Part shown: piece after piece, positions 1 through 10,893 of the stretch
Layout: every line of letters begins with the position of its first letter
How positions within the stretch are numbered: position 1 is the stretch's first letter
Source of the DNA: Heracleum sosnowskyi
Taxonomy: Eukaryota; Streptophyta; Magnoliopsida; Apiales; Apiaceae
NCBI GenBank assembly: GCA_030848705.1
Contig: CM061243.1
Coordinates: 98,826,436 to 98,890,435 of the forward strand
DNA: 64,000 nt
Direction: 5' to 3'
Notes under the pieces: generated by a model
The model's input: only the letters and a program-made list of their open reading frames with translations
Told to the model about the DNA's origin: nothing
The model's database searches: none
Position numbers and translations under genes: made by a program

Positions 1-116
1 TCTACATGACCCCATAATTCTTTTCCCTTGACCAGAATTTCAAATTGGAAAGCCCAAGCAGAATAGTTCTTTCCGTTAAATCGAATAAGGAAGTTATCAG
101 ATCGCTCTAATGACAT
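1..116 (-). CDS. Copia retrotransposon gag, N-terminal fragment
   Basis: The minus strand reads from an ATG at 114-116 off the left edge of the window. The peptide starts MSLERSDNFLIRFNGKNYSA and goes on with W.FQFEI...KELWGHV, which is the usual N-terminal gag signature of plant Copia elements (N-Y-x-x-W followed by an aromatic-rich helix and an LW-x-H-V motif). Gag forms the virus-like particle that packages element RNA in the cytoplasm. A methionine-type primer site and an LTR start lie directly upstream, so this is the true 5' end of the ORF. The rest of gag and all of pol are outside the window. Confidence 0.85.
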   Translation of the reverse strand, partial: MSLERSDNFLIRFNGKNYSAWAFQFEILVKGKELWGHV

Positions 117-224
117 GATTTAAGAAGAAACAAGAACTAGGAGCTATGTTCCAAGAAAAACGAAGAAAAAAATGACAAGAACACTATGATTTGAAGCTAG
201 ACAAGAAACACAAGAGCAGATTTA

Positions 225-244
225 AATAACCAGCTCTGATACCA
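225..244 (-). promoter_or_regulatory. Primer binding site of Copia element (initiator tRNA-Met)
   Basis: The minus strand reads TGGTATCAGAGCTGGT directly after the LTR end. This matches the 3' end of plant initiator methionine tRNA, the common primer for minus-strand DNA synthesis in plant Copia elements. It sets both the LTR boundary at 245 and the element's orientation. Confidence 0.85.
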
Positions 245-501
245 TGACAAAGATATGAAAAAATGCTTTGAATTCTGAATGATATGTTATACAAACAGCT
301 CCTGTATTTATAGGTACAGCAGAGCCAATTAGAACTACAAATCAGCTAGCATATCCCTTCATATCAGCCTGTAAATCATCCTAGAATATCCCCTAACATC
401 AGCCTATCATATCACATAAAATCAGCCTCTAATTAAGCCTAGTAGAGCTGTTCTGATCAGGTTTACAACTATCAACAATCTTTACAACTATCAAGTTAAC
501 A
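245..501 (-). repeat. 5' LTR of the left-edge Copia element
   Basis: The LTR begins (plus strand) with TG at 245, directly beside the primer site, and probably ends with CA at about 501, giving an element start TGTTAACTTG on the minus strand. A minus-strand CTATAAATA box near 305-315 fits an LTR promoter. The 245 edge is firm. The 501 edge is inferred from the TG/CA rule only, because the partner LTR and target duplication are outside the window. Confidence 0.65.
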
Positions 502-514
502 GCTAGCATATACA

Positions 515-1498
515 CTAATCAGCAGTGATTATATTGACATAACGAAGGTCAAATTTTTTCCATTCATCTCCGTCCGCGGGATGACTAAGCTCTCCCTCTT
601 TCACATCTCGATTCTTGTAAAATCTCATATGATTGGATGTATGCGCCGACATGTACAAGCGTTGTAGTCGAGGAATCAAAGGAAAATGTCTTAAGATTTT
701 TTTTGGTATTTTTTTACCATTTTTCCTTGAAACATCCCGATAACGATCTTTACCACATATATCACATACAATTTTATCTTTGTCATCTCCATAAAATAAC
801 ATGCAATCATTCTCGCACATATCAATTTTTTCATATTCAACCCTCAAACCCTTCATAATCTTTTTCATTTCATAATTGGTTTCGGGCAATGTGTGTTTCT
901 TTGGTAACACATCCGCAAGAAGTTCAAGCAAACTATCAAAAGCTTTATTACTACAATTTGAATAGTTTTTGAATTCTAATAATTTTGCGGTCAAGCTTAA
1001 TCTTGTATAATTTATATTGCCCGGATAAATAGGGACTCCATTTTCAACAATTAACTCATAGAATTTTTTAGCACTATCATTTGGGGCTTCTTCTACATTA
1101 CTAGTTCCCGTATCCGTGGTGTCATAATATTCATAATTTGCACCGGCAAAATCATGTAACATAGCATTAAAATCAACCGGTTCTTCCACCCTTGGAGGTT
1201 CCCGATGATGTGATTTTCGACTCTCATTTCTTTGCACAACTTCTTCACCGTGCCATGTCCACACCGTATAACCTTCAAGCATCCCTTTAGATAGCAAATG
1301 AAATCTAATTTCATCAATATCTAACCAATTCAAACTCTTACAATTCTTACAAGGACACTTCATTTTACCATCCTCCTCCACTTTTTTCTCCTTTGCAAAT
1401 TTTAAAAAAACCTCTACACCATTCCTATATTCGGGAGTTAAAGAAATTTTATCGCTTTGTATTTGATTACCTATCCAACTTCTATCCATATTTGCCAT
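515..1498 (-). pseudogene. CACTA transposase (TNP2-like), N-terminal part
   Basis: 327 residues from an ATG at 1498. Residues about 4-85 are the plant transposase-associated domain: MDRSWI near the start, CPCKNC zinc-ligand cysteines near 49-54, and the GYTVWTWHGE motif near 76-85. From about residue 215 the TNP2 transposase family begins: a CDICG cysteine pair, a repeated basic run, FPLIPRLQRLYMS and HPADG. The reading frame leaves the family consensus after FDLRY and meets a TAG at 515-517, just before the Copia LTR. The DDE catalytic core is absent, so this fragment alone cannot act. The family cuts and moves CACTA elements by binding their ends. A plant intron right after FDLRY (GT at that point) is possible and would change where the coding part ends. 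Confidence 0.85.
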
Positions 1499-1779
1499 CT
1501 ACATGAATTAATATATGTAAACAAATGGTTTAACATTCGCATTCAATTATAAAAATACATACATATATACATTGCATTATAAAAAAAATAAATGTAATCA
1601 TAATTAAATACAAAATACATAAAGGAAAACTTACATTATATGATTTGTATCACTTCCTCTCTTTGTTCTCTTTGTTTTCTTCAATTATCTTCTTCTTCTT
1701 TTATCCTATCTTTTTTTTCCATTATGTGTTCATTTGAAGAAATGAGTGTTTTAAGCCAAAAATGAAATAAAGCAGCAGG

Positions 1780-2119
1780 TTATAACCGACCGATGACGGT
1801 CGGTTATGACTGTAACATAAAACGACGTCATTTTGGCATATCGCAGTACACAATAATTCAAATTTTAATATTTTTAATTCATTTTTCCTGTCAGAAGTAT
1901 AACCGACCGATTCTATTGGTCGGTTTTGTGGTTGACATGTCAGCTGTATAACTGACCGATCTTATTGGTCGGTTTTGTGCGTGCCACGTCAGCAAAAACG
2001 ATGTCGTTTTATTTTAATCTACAGTCATAACCGACCGACTGACAGTCGGTCGGTTTCAACCGCCCTAATTTGTGTCGGTCGGTTTTAGACGGTCGGTTTT
2101 GCCTTGTTTCCTTGTAGTG
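1780..2119. repeat. CACTA subterminal repeats and terminal inverted repeat
   Basis: Short units AACCGACCGA and its complement TCGGTCGGTT recur in both orientations at about 1783, 1800, 1909, 1922, 1951, 1968, 2028, 2047, 2075 and 2090, some forming near-palindromes. Such clustered subterminal motifs are where the regulatory protein of En/Spm elements binds in known family members. The block ends in the 14-bp CACTA terminus at 2106-2119. Confidence 0.75.
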
Positions 2120-3146
2120 ACAGTTGATAGTCTCGAATTTTCAATGAACTTAATTTCACACTCGTATATTTTAATTTTCTTTTCTTGCTTATCATTTGTC
2201 TACTAGCTCAGTTTTGTTTACTGCCAGTTTGGGGATACGTCATACATGATTTTTAGTCTATGCCTCTTGAAAAATTACTTACGCAGTTGTGCTGCAACTT
2301 ACTCTAATACAGTTATGTCAATCTTATCATACATTAGTTAGGCTTAGTCTCCTAATGATGGATAGAAAAAATATTGAATATTACTATTACTAGCCTATAA
2401 CCCGTGCCCGGATCGAGAATAAAAATTAAATTATTAAAATAAAATTTGAGTATAAAAATAATTAATAAATATTAATTTAAATATGTTGATTTGTAGAATT
2501 CAATGTGAAATTGAAATGAAAGTCTATAATAAATAAAGACTATTTAATTAAATAGTTATGATAATCGAATCCTGGTGAAATCAAAGAAGTTAAATTTAAT
2601 AAATAAATAACTTGTATAATTATGTAGTAGCAACAGCAAATTGAACATGAGTTTTAGTACTATTGTGTTTCAATGAAAAAAAGTTTCCAAATTATTTCTA
2701 TATATTTGGTCATTCCCGCTCGAAGCCGAAAAGTTTCCCAAATTTCCGACCCGATTGAGGTGGGGAACATATCGAGATCGAGCGGATGAAATACACATCC
2801 GTAATATTAAGAGAGATGGTAATTACATTAATACAGAGTTATTGTATAACTTATAGTATAAAAGGTAATGGTTATAAATATAGCGTATATATTAATTGTA
2901 TTATTATGCAATTTTATATTAATTTTATTAATCAATTTTTTTTATTAATTGTATTATAATTTTTTATTATGCAATTTTTTACAAATTTGAAAATAGTAAT
3001 TAATTATTCTTATTAAAATAATTATTATTTTACTAATAAAGAAATGCTTCTTGTGTGCTGGTGGGTGTTCAAGCAAGAGCTCTTGGGTATAGTGTATAGC
3101 TAATGTTAATGGATGATGTTTAAATTCTATTATTTACTCTCACGTA
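2120..3146. other. AT-rich intergenic DNA, no gene seen
   Basis: About 1 kb outside the CACTA end. No frame gives a convincing protein. A short stretch near 2392-2412 (CTAGCCTATAACCCGTGCCC) resembles a phrase common at the edges of degraded plant repeats, but no matching second end was found. Confidence 0.5.
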
Positions 3147-4390
3147 AAAAATTTCTTAAGTTTATGAGTTACCAACTTATCATTATGCGTATTAAAACTT
3201 TTTAGTAGCAAAAAAGCATTGTAGGAGAACAATGTAATATTTGTGATTGAGTTTACTTTTAGTACATAATATTTTAAGTGTTTAACTATGATATTTACCC
3301 ATCCCCATATCAGTTCAAACAATCCTCCCGATATGAGTTCAAACACCAAGTTGTTGGTAGATTTCTAGTATACAACTTTGCTATTGTTGACAATTAATTT
3401 AATCTTATAGTGATAATTATATTTATTTTGAATTAAACTAATTATGCATTAAACTAATAATTATATGTGTATACCGCGGTATACATAACATATCATACCT
3501 TTAACAGGGGTTGCGTTTTTAAAAAGTATAGATTAGTTTATATCTTAATAACAATAATTAAGTAAATTTGGAATTAAGCTAACAATATTTTTAAAACTAA
3601 TTAAGTTAATAATTATGTGTATATCGCGGTATATATGGCATACCATACTATTAAGAGGGGGTTTCTGCTTTAAATTCAGAGATTAATTTTTAATTAAATA
3701 ATAATTATTATGAAATTAAATCAATTATATTAAGCTAATTAAACTAATAACTATATGTACATTGCGGTATACATGGCATACCATACCATTAAGAGCGGGT
3801 TTCTGCTTTTAATATAGAGTATGGATTTCTTAAGTTTATCAGTTATCAACTTACCATTATGCGTATTATAATTTTTTAGCAGCAAAAAGACATTGTATGG
3901 AAACAATGTAGTATTTTTGATGGAGTTTACTTTTAGTACATAAGTATGATACTTCAGGATTTACCCCTCCCTATATCAATTCGAACACGGTGCTGGTAGA
4001 TTTCTAGTATATAACTTGGTTATTGTTGACAATTAATTTAATTTAATTGTAATAATTATATTAATTTCGAATTAAACTAATTATGTATTAAACTAATAAT
4101 TATATGTGTATATCGTAGTATACATGACATATAAGAGTGAGTTATGATTTTAAAAAGTATAGATTAGTTTTTATATTAACAATATTTTTAAAACTAATTA
4201 AGCATATCTACATGATATACCAAACCAATAATAGGGGTTTCTAGTTTTAGTAAAAAGATTAATTTTTAATTTGAAATTAAATCAATTATATTTAATTAAT
4301 TAAATTAATAATTATATGTATACCGCGGTATACATGGTCTACCATTAAGAAGGGGTTTCTGCTTTTAGTATAGAGTATAGATTAGTTTCC
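3147..4390. repeat. Diverged direct duplication with palindromic core
   Basis: Two related blocks, about 3147-3826 and 3827-4390, share long stretches: the run beginning TTCTTAAGTTTAT at 3153 and 3829, and TTTCTAGTATA at 3361 and 3991. Within them a palindrome occurs five times: GTATACCGCGGTATAC at 3469, and related forms at 3619, 3757, 4108 and 4316. The last copy is a perfect 20-bp palindrome, 4316-4335. Each is followed by a 'CATACCATTAAGAG-GGGTTTCTGCTTTTA'-like tail in variable form. No coding capacity is evident; the family is not recognised. Confidence 0.65.
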
Positions 4391-4719
4391 GTTTTTCCCC
4401 TCAGGCCTGAAGTTCTACTTTTAATGCAGAACTATATTTTGAATTCTTGATCCGTTCTCCTCTGAAGAAACTCGGCAGGATATGTTTGTTTTACGTTTCT
4501 GGGTGTCATCACGAGTAGCGAACGATACTTACTGTAACTTTTTTCACTGAAAGTGAAACGGCAGTGAATAGGTTTCTGCTGATCTCAGTCGGCATCTTGG
4601 GTTGTCTCAACAGGCGAAACTACCAAAGCAGGCGAAACTTGGTGATAATCGACAATGGTCATACAACAATACCTATTGAGGTTATGACTTGAACATAGAA
4701 GCTAATCTTCAAACTGGAA
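4391..4719. other. Downstream flank of the kinase gene
   Basis: Non-coding sequence just beyond the kinase stop codon, presumably its 3' untranslated region and terminator region on the minus strand. It is less AT-rich than the repeat to its left. I see no separate gene. Confidence 0.4.
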
Positions 4720-7132
4720 CTAGCCTGGCACCTTAAGTTCTTTCTCGTTGAGTTGGGTGTTTCTCAAAAGCATTTCAACTACTTGACTCATCCTTGGCCT
4801 CCTGCTTGCTGTTGCTTGTGTACAAAAAAGGGCTATTTTAATATACCTAATGACTTCGTTCTCAGGGAATTCTTTCAGATCAGGATCTACCATCTCTAAG
4901 AGTTGGCCTTCTTCATAGAGCTGCCTCGCCTGTTGAAGCAGAATATGGTCAATTTTACCCAGTTAGAGGAATAATAATACTTGCTACATATAAACTTGAC
5001 AGCCTCATCGTAGATGCTTGTTTCGCAACTGCCTCACATGTACAGAAACCTCAGACTTGTCTAATGAGAATTACCATTTAAACCGATGCTAAAGATGTGT
5101 TCGTATATATGTATTCTGTTGAGTGACATACTTACCTATTTGTTGTGTGTGAGAGGGTGGTAGGAGATTGCGATGATCAGTAAAAGAGAAACAAATGCAT
5201 CTTATCTTATGAAAATCTGGACTCACCCATTCCAACAGAAGCTTCTGTATCCCTCCCCAGCTTGCTTTTCCACTGCTTCTGCCACTTACTATTTCAAGTA
5301 TGAGAACCCCAAAGCTGAATACATCTGCTTTTATAGTTAACTTTCCCCCCAACATATATTCCGGCGCCAAATAACCTCTGAGATGAAAAATAGGTATAAG
5401 AACAAATTTATCTACTATCGCGAGATAAATAAATGTCCACTCAATATCACATTATGAGCTTAACATAAGTTTTGACTTCAGCAGACACAACTATAGATCT
5501 TTCCGTTCTAAACACGTATCATGGACTCATAGAGCTCTGGCCGACAAAACACACTGGTGCTCCAGTGTTCGGCCTCTTTTGGGTATTGTCATTTGCATTA
5601 TTACTGTTTTAACTGAGTGTGGCTTGCCTAAATGGTCAGTCAAGTATAATAGACAACCACTCACTACCACATCAGTGACAACAACTGGTAAGGTAATTAA
5701 AAAAAATTGAAAACAAATTATATAACTAATTTGCATGTTTTCAGATAATCCCAAAATTAAATTGCCGATTGACTACTACCAGCAAGTGTCAACTGTCACC
5801 TCGAGGGTGAAAATTTTACCATTCATGTGAATCAGACTATCCTTCAACCAGAAAATCAATTATTGATTTGACCAAACAAGGTTGCTCCAAACAGCACTAG
5901 CAACTAAAATTAAAATAAAGAAGGTGAAAATTCCTTACGTGGTTCCTCTTATTTTGGTGCTGATGTGGGTGATGTTGTCTGGAAAAAGTTTCGCCAACCC
6001 AAAGTCTCCAATTTTTGGTGTGAAGTTCTTATCTAGAAGTATATTACTCGCTTTTATATCCCTGTGCACAATAGGTGGCTCAAGCTCTTCATGAAGATAT
6101 GCAAGACCGCTGGCAGTACCCTTACAGATAGCAGATCTTTTTCCCCAATTTAATTTGATTGTCTTCCTATTTGAACCTGCAATTCGGTTTTAATTAACTT
6201 TCTCTGAATGAAGACCTTAAAAAAATCAATTGTTTATGCCAACTCTTTTACACAATACCTAACAGAGCAGTGTCAAGGGAATTATTCTCTAGATATTCAT
6301 ACACCAGAATCCGATTAGTTCCTTGAACACAGCATCCAATTAATTTGACAAGGTTTGCATGCCTAACATTTGATATGACATCAATCTCAGTTAAGAATTC
6401 ACGCAGACCCTGCTTCGATTCAGCAGAAAGAGCTTTCACAGCTACTTGTGTTCCATTTTTTAGGACTCCCTATAAAATCACAAAGTTGTATTATTAGGAA
6501 GAAATTCAGACTACGAGATGTCAAATATCGAAGTTAACTGACAACTCATTTGAAAGGAACGAAGATTCACTATGTTTTCCCTAATTTTTTTGACATTGTT
6601 CTGTAGTAGTCTTGTAGATCAACAATATATTACTTAGCTTAACATCAATAGATAAAACAATTTGCAACACTGAAAATACCTATTAAACCGATCACAAGAA
6701 TACCAGCAAAAGATGCAAGAACTAACAAACAGAATATAATAACTCTGTGTTGTCGAAACAGAAAATCTACAAATTGGCAGTTTAAATAGATTGACAAGCT
6801 GTCCAACTTAAAAACCCACCACGGCCACCACTCCGGTCATAATTTATTAGGTCGAATCATCCAACAAGCATAAACATAATCAAGGCATCAGGCTATATAC
6901 ATATACACAAAAATCAGTAGCGAAAAATGAAAATCAGGCCAGTTAATACATACAAGATGAGGAGTACCTTGTAAACAATTCCGAAACCTCCTCGGCCTAT
7001 CTTATTTGATGGATGAAAATTATTAGTGGCTGTGTTTAATTGTTTGTAGGAGAATTTCTTTACATTTCCAGAAACATTTATGTCATCAGTTTCTTAATTT
7101 CCAGTTGAAGCACCAAAGCAACCACAACTCAT
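4720..7132 (-). pseudogene. Receptor-like cytoplasmic Ser/Thr kinase, cold-responsive-kinase type, early stop
   Basis: Five minus-strand exons join in phase: 7132-6968, 6469-6259, 6176-5939, 5377-5227 and 4929-4720, all with GT-AG borders, total 975 nt. They carry a full kinase: glycine loop IGRGGFGIVYK, VAVK lysine, HRDIKASNILL catalytic loop, DFGLAKL, GYLAPEY, and the C-terminal RRPRMSQVVEML helix. There is no signal peptide or membrane segment. The start MSCGCFGAST is the typical cysteine-containing N-terminus of this plant family, whose members phosphorylate cytosolic or membrane-tethered signalling partners. The anomaly is a TAA at 7096-7094, codon 13, between that start and the kinase domain, with no later in-frame ATG before the glycine loop. 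All catalytic residues are intact, so the gene is either a recent null or pseudogene, a sequencing error, or has a different first exon. Five exons and 324 residues fit the family's shorter members. Confidence 0.85.
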
Positions 7133-7167
7133 TTCCCGTACAATTACACAATTTTACCTATTAATAC

Positions 7168-7215
7168 ACACCTTGTCAGCACAAAATTAACAGACTTGCA
7201 CACTGACATGAGAGA

Positions 7216-7261
<46 letters not shown>

Positions 7262-7306
7262 TAACTAAACACCTTGTCAGCACAAAATTAACAGACATAC
7301 ACACTG

Positions 7307-7368
<62 letters not shown>

Positions 7369-7400
7369 GAGAGAGATTTAACTAAACACCTTGCAAGCAA
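7168..7400. repeat. Duplicated (GA)n microsatellites in the kinase leader
   Basis: Two purine GA runs, 7211-7258 and 7311-7376, each preceded by the same phrase (ACACCTTGTCAGCACAAAATT and then CACACTGACA-GAGAGAG) at 7169 and 7270. A third, diverged start of the phrase is at 7387. On the minus (gene) strand these are CT-rich tracts within the presumed 5' leader intron of the kinase, a type of tract frequent in plant 5' regions. Confidence 0.8.
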
Positions 7401-7517
7401 CAAAATCACGAACCACTATGTTTATAAACGAGATATTAACACAAAGCATGTAGTTGTAAGCAAACAAAAGACACACACAAAACATGACTGGTATATGTGT
7501 GTAAACGCTAAACTTAC

Positions 7518-7662
7518 TTTAGAGGGTGAAGAATAGGTAGGTGAGAACCCGTGAGGAGGAGAAAATGTTGGCCTCAGTTTCGAACTCATTCACACAGACA
7601 CAAACACAACTTCACTAAAAGTACCACCAACCTATGACTATCAACGAGTGTGTTATATATAC
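7518..7662 (-). promoter_or_regulatory. Putative promoter and leader exon of the kinase gene
   Basis: On the minus strand TATATATAA lies at about 7662-7652, followed by about 100 nt of CT-rich leader and a strong donor (AAA then GTAAGT at 7517-7512). This would give a non-coding first exon of about 7625-7518 and a leader intron ending shortly before the ATG at 7132. The leader exon contains its own ATG (about 7590), which could be an upstream ORF or an alternative start. No expression evidence is available. Confidence 0.4.
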
Positions 7663-7826
7663 ACACATAGCCACATAGGCGTACCAATACAAGAAATATC
7701 TCAGAAACTACAAAAGCAAGAAGCCAAGAAATATGCTAATTTAGCAGATTATTGAGCGAGAAGAATCGAACCCAGAATTAAGATAGTTAAATACTGATTA
7801 TTTTGAGTAAATTTTAAAAGGGTGAT

Positions 7827-8342
7827 TGTTGTGGATTAAAAAATGAGCTTGCGAAATTAATGCTAGGGTTGGAGAGCTTCGAGCTTTAATGGCTGCACTT
7901 GTGTTTCGAGACTAAATCGGTCCTCACAAGATGCCTACGTATCTCAATTCGTTATTGAGAATCAAGCCAAAGACGTAGTTCTGATTGTAGGATCAGGGAC
8001 CTTATATAGGCGTCTGGAGCCTAGTATTTATGGTATGTTTAGGAGTCTTAACGAATAAGTCTCCTTTTTGATAACTGATAATGAGTGCATTACTTGGTGG
8101 GCAAGTCTTTTCCTTGTTGATAAAGGCTGTGACTCATTAATTGGGATTCTGGATCCTTCCTTGATAAATTTGCCATATTTTGGACTCTTTTCATGAGCTG
8201 TATATTTCCCTTATTTATTAATTACAAAATTAATAAATAATCAGGGTTTCGGGCCTTGTACTTGGACCGTATTCTTCGACCAATTTAGGTCTAATTAATA
8301 CATCATTAATTACATATTTAGGGTTATTTTTAGCTCATATCA
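7827..8342 (-). repeat. 3' LTR of the Tat-type gag element
   Basis: 516 bp. Compared with the right LTR it has a 66-bp extra segment (about 7850-7915), beginning and ending near GAGCTT, which was probably lost from the right copy between short repeats. Otherwise I found only two substitutions (at about 7843 and 8227). A minus-strand TATATAAGG box lies at about 8008-8000 and a nested inverted repeat at 7935-7978. Confidence 0.92.
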
Positions 8343-8360
8343 TTTGCCCCCTAATTTCTA
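8343..8360 (-). promoter_or_regulatory. Polypurine tract
   Basis: The minus strand reads AATTAGGGGGCAAA directly before the LTR start TGATATGAGC. This is the plus-strand DNA primer of the element. Confidence 0.8.
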
Positions 8361-8548
8361 GGAAAACTTTTCAAGCTTTCGTAGAAATTATATTGACCTT
8401 TTTCGAGATTCGGGGTCTTTTTATCCTTTACCTAGGACTTTATTTACACTAGTGTTTCACAAGTATCGCCTTATTGCAAAGTGTGGAGCGACCTACACAT
8501 TTACGACGATTGTTGCCTTATTCGAGGCTAATTTGACATTTAATGAAA

Positions 8549-8944
8549 TATTCCTAATATTTTAGGAATTTTCATGTACCCACAGGTATTTTTAATAATT
8601 ATTCCTAATATTTTAGGAATTTTCATGTACCCACAGGTATTTTTAATAATTATTCCTAATATTTTAGGAATTTTCATGTACCCACAGGTATTTTAATAAT
8701 TATTCCTAATATTTTAGGAATTTTATGTACCCACAAGTATTTTAATAATTATTCCTAATATTTTAGGAATTTTCATGTACCCACAGGTATTTTTAATAAT
8801 TATTCATAATATTAAGGAATTTTCATGTACCCACAGGTATTTTAACAATTATTCCTAATATTTTAGGAATTTTCATGTACCCACAGGTATTTTAATAATT
8901 ATTCCTAATATTTTAGGAATTTTCATGTACCCACAGGTATTTTT
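8549..8944. repeat. Tandem array, 8 copies of a 49-51 bp hairpin unit
   Basis: Eight units of TATTCCTAATATTTTAGGAAT...CATGTACCCACAGGTATTTT...AATAAT. Each unit (one copy is mutated) contains the inverted repeat ATTCCTAA/TTAGGAAT around TATT. The array lies in the 3' non-coding region of the Tat-type element. Confidence 0.92.
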
Positions 8945-9217
8945 CGAAATATTTTTTGAAATATTTCAAAAGTGCTAACTAGCATATAATATTTTTCCAA
9001 ATTAAGAAAATAATTTTTAAAAATTATTTCCTATTTTTTAAGAATTTTCAGGAATTTTCTAAAATTTCTTTTCCATTTGTATTTTTGTCTCCTTTCCCAT
9101 ATAGCCAATTTGCACTTTGTCCCCTGCAGGGGAGCAAACTTGTTTCGAACCGGGGAACAGGGGACAGCCTTGTCTCAAACCAGGGAGCATGCTTGTTTCC
9201 TTTGATTGTGTTGCAGG

Positions 9218-10115
9218 CTCAGCGTGGGTAACCCCCGCGTGTAAGCCATGGTCCTCAACCCCGCGCTCGAGGATGCTTCCTGGGCGTGGTTTGTAACATT
9301 AATTTTTTTTTTTTTTTTTTTTTTTTTAAATCGTGGCCAATTGATGTTGTCTTCTAGGCGGGGTTGAGCACCGCCTAAAAGGTTCGTTCGTAAACCACGC
9401 GCAGGAGCCTGCTTCGTAGGCGTGTCTTGATTTTTAATTGTTCGCTTTACTTTTGTTTCCTAGGCGTTGGTAACCCCCGTGTACAAGACGGGGTTGTGAA
9501 CCACGCGTCCCAGACGGTCTCCTGGGCGTTTCTGCCTTCTAGGCGTTTTTCAAATTTTTGATTTTCCAAATGTCTTATGGACGTTGGTCACCCCCGTGTA
9601 CAAGACGGGGTTGTGAACCACGCCTCCAAGACGGTCTCCTGGGCGTCTTTGCCTCCAAGGCGTTTTTCATCATGCTTGCCTTTTCAAATGTCTTCTGGGC
9701 GTTGGTCACCCCCGTGTACAAGACAGGGTTGGGAACCACGCCCCCGAAGCTGTTTCCTAAACGTCCATAGCTCCTTGGGCGTTTTTCAAATTTTGATTTC
9801 TCATTTTTTAAATGTCTTCTGGGCGTTGGTCACCCCCGTGTACAAGACAGGGTTGGGAACCACGCCCCCGAGACGGTCTTTTGGGCGTCTTTGCCTCCAA
9901 GGCGTTTTTCAACCCTTGATTTTTCAAATATCTTTTGGGCGTTGGTCACCCCGTGAACAAGACGGGAACCACGCCTCCGAGACTGTTTCCTAGGCGTTCG
10001 TAGCTTTCTGGGCGTTTTTCAGCCCTTTATTTTTCAAATGTCTTTTCGACGTTGGTCACCCCCGTGTACAAGACGGGGTTGTGAACCACGCGTCCCAGAA
10101 GGTCTCCTAGGCGTT
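9218..10115. repeat. Tandem array, about 6 copies of a 110-126 bp GC-richer unit
   Basis: Units start GGGCGTTGGTCACCCC at about 9463, 9581, 9699, 9823, 9939 and 10050, with a more diverged relative at 9218. Most carry CCCCGT-GTACAAG-ACGGGG, an inverted repeat, followed by GAACCACGCC and GGCGTTTTTCA. A poly-T run sits at 9302-9327. The open frames found here (for example 9577-9993, plus) are by-products of the repeat period, not genes. Confidence 0.88.
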
Positions 10116-10893
10116 TTTTGAGGTGTTTTCGACCTCAATATTCGACCTCGATTTGGTCCTAGATCGAACAAAACGACCTCAGCTTTTCATGTATTTTCGG
10201 ACTCGGTTTTTCGACCTCGTTTAAGGTTTCAACAACGCCAAACGTGGCTTACAGATACAAGAACTAACTTGAGTTCTAATACCTTAGATTTCACATCGAG
10301 AGGTCTTCATGAACGAAGATAGACATAACGTTTCACTCGCTTCTTTAATTTGAGCTTGCGGTATATCGAATCGAAGCTCGTTCTGAGCTCTACTTCCTCG
10401 AATTTTCAGGGGTTTCAACCCGTATATTAGCCTTCTTCCAATAGGCCTCTTTAGGCTTTCAGTTGAGCTTGTAACATAACTCTTTGATCCTTCGGGATCT
10501 TCTATCCATGCATGTTATTTATGCATATTATGTTTCTTCGTTCTTGCATTCACTTATATTTATTTAGCTTATCTTTTGTAAGGCAATTCCTAGTACTTGG
10601 CCTCTTGAATGGGCTAGCACTTTGATCAAGTGCTATTGGTACAACTTGCTCTTTAGTAAAACAATAAGGAAATGCTCAAACAAAGATAAGTAATAAGATA
10701 GTGAAAAAGAACTTGAAGTATTTTCTGAAAAGAGGGTTCGACCCTTACATAGTACTTTACTTCCTACTAAGAGCTTAAGAGCTCAGAATGGTTTCGTCGA
10801 CCTTATTGCTACTTGTCCTATTTGTGGATCCTTTTAGGAAACACTTAAACATAATAAACTTTCAAATTTGAGGCATGCCATGTTCTTGGCATC
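10116..10893. other. 3' non-coding region between array and gag
   Basis: About 780 bp between the second array and the gag stop codon. It holds several TTCGACCTCG repeats near 10125-10225. No coding frame is evident; the absence of pol here is what makes the element non-autonomous. Confidence 0.6.

Larger units (their letters stand above)
502..2119 (-). mobile_element. Truncated CACTA (En/Spm-type) DNA transposon
   Basis: The right end is the CACTA terminus: the plus strand at 2106-2119 reads GTTTCCTTGTAGTG, whose complement starts CACTACAAGG. Inside it lie subterminal repeats (about 1780-2105) and then a minus-strand transposase gene. The element stops at about 502, where a Copia LTR begins. 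The rest of the transposase, including its catalytic region, and the other terminus are missing from the window, so this copy is either split by the Copia insertion or truncated. Confidence 0.8.

Noticed and set aside
2392..2412. CTAGCCTATAACCCGTGC phrase as a possible Helitron or other element end
   Set aside because: No partner end, 3' hairpin with CTRR, or coding sequence could be found nearby.
5527..5754. Minus-strand 75-codon frame within the kinase locus
   Set aside because: It falls in the intron between kinase exons 3 and 4 and has no kinase similarity.
9577..9993. Plus-strand open frame of 138 codons
   Set aside because: It lies entirely in a 110-126 bp tandem array; the frame is open because the unit repeats, and it runs opposite to the element's gene.
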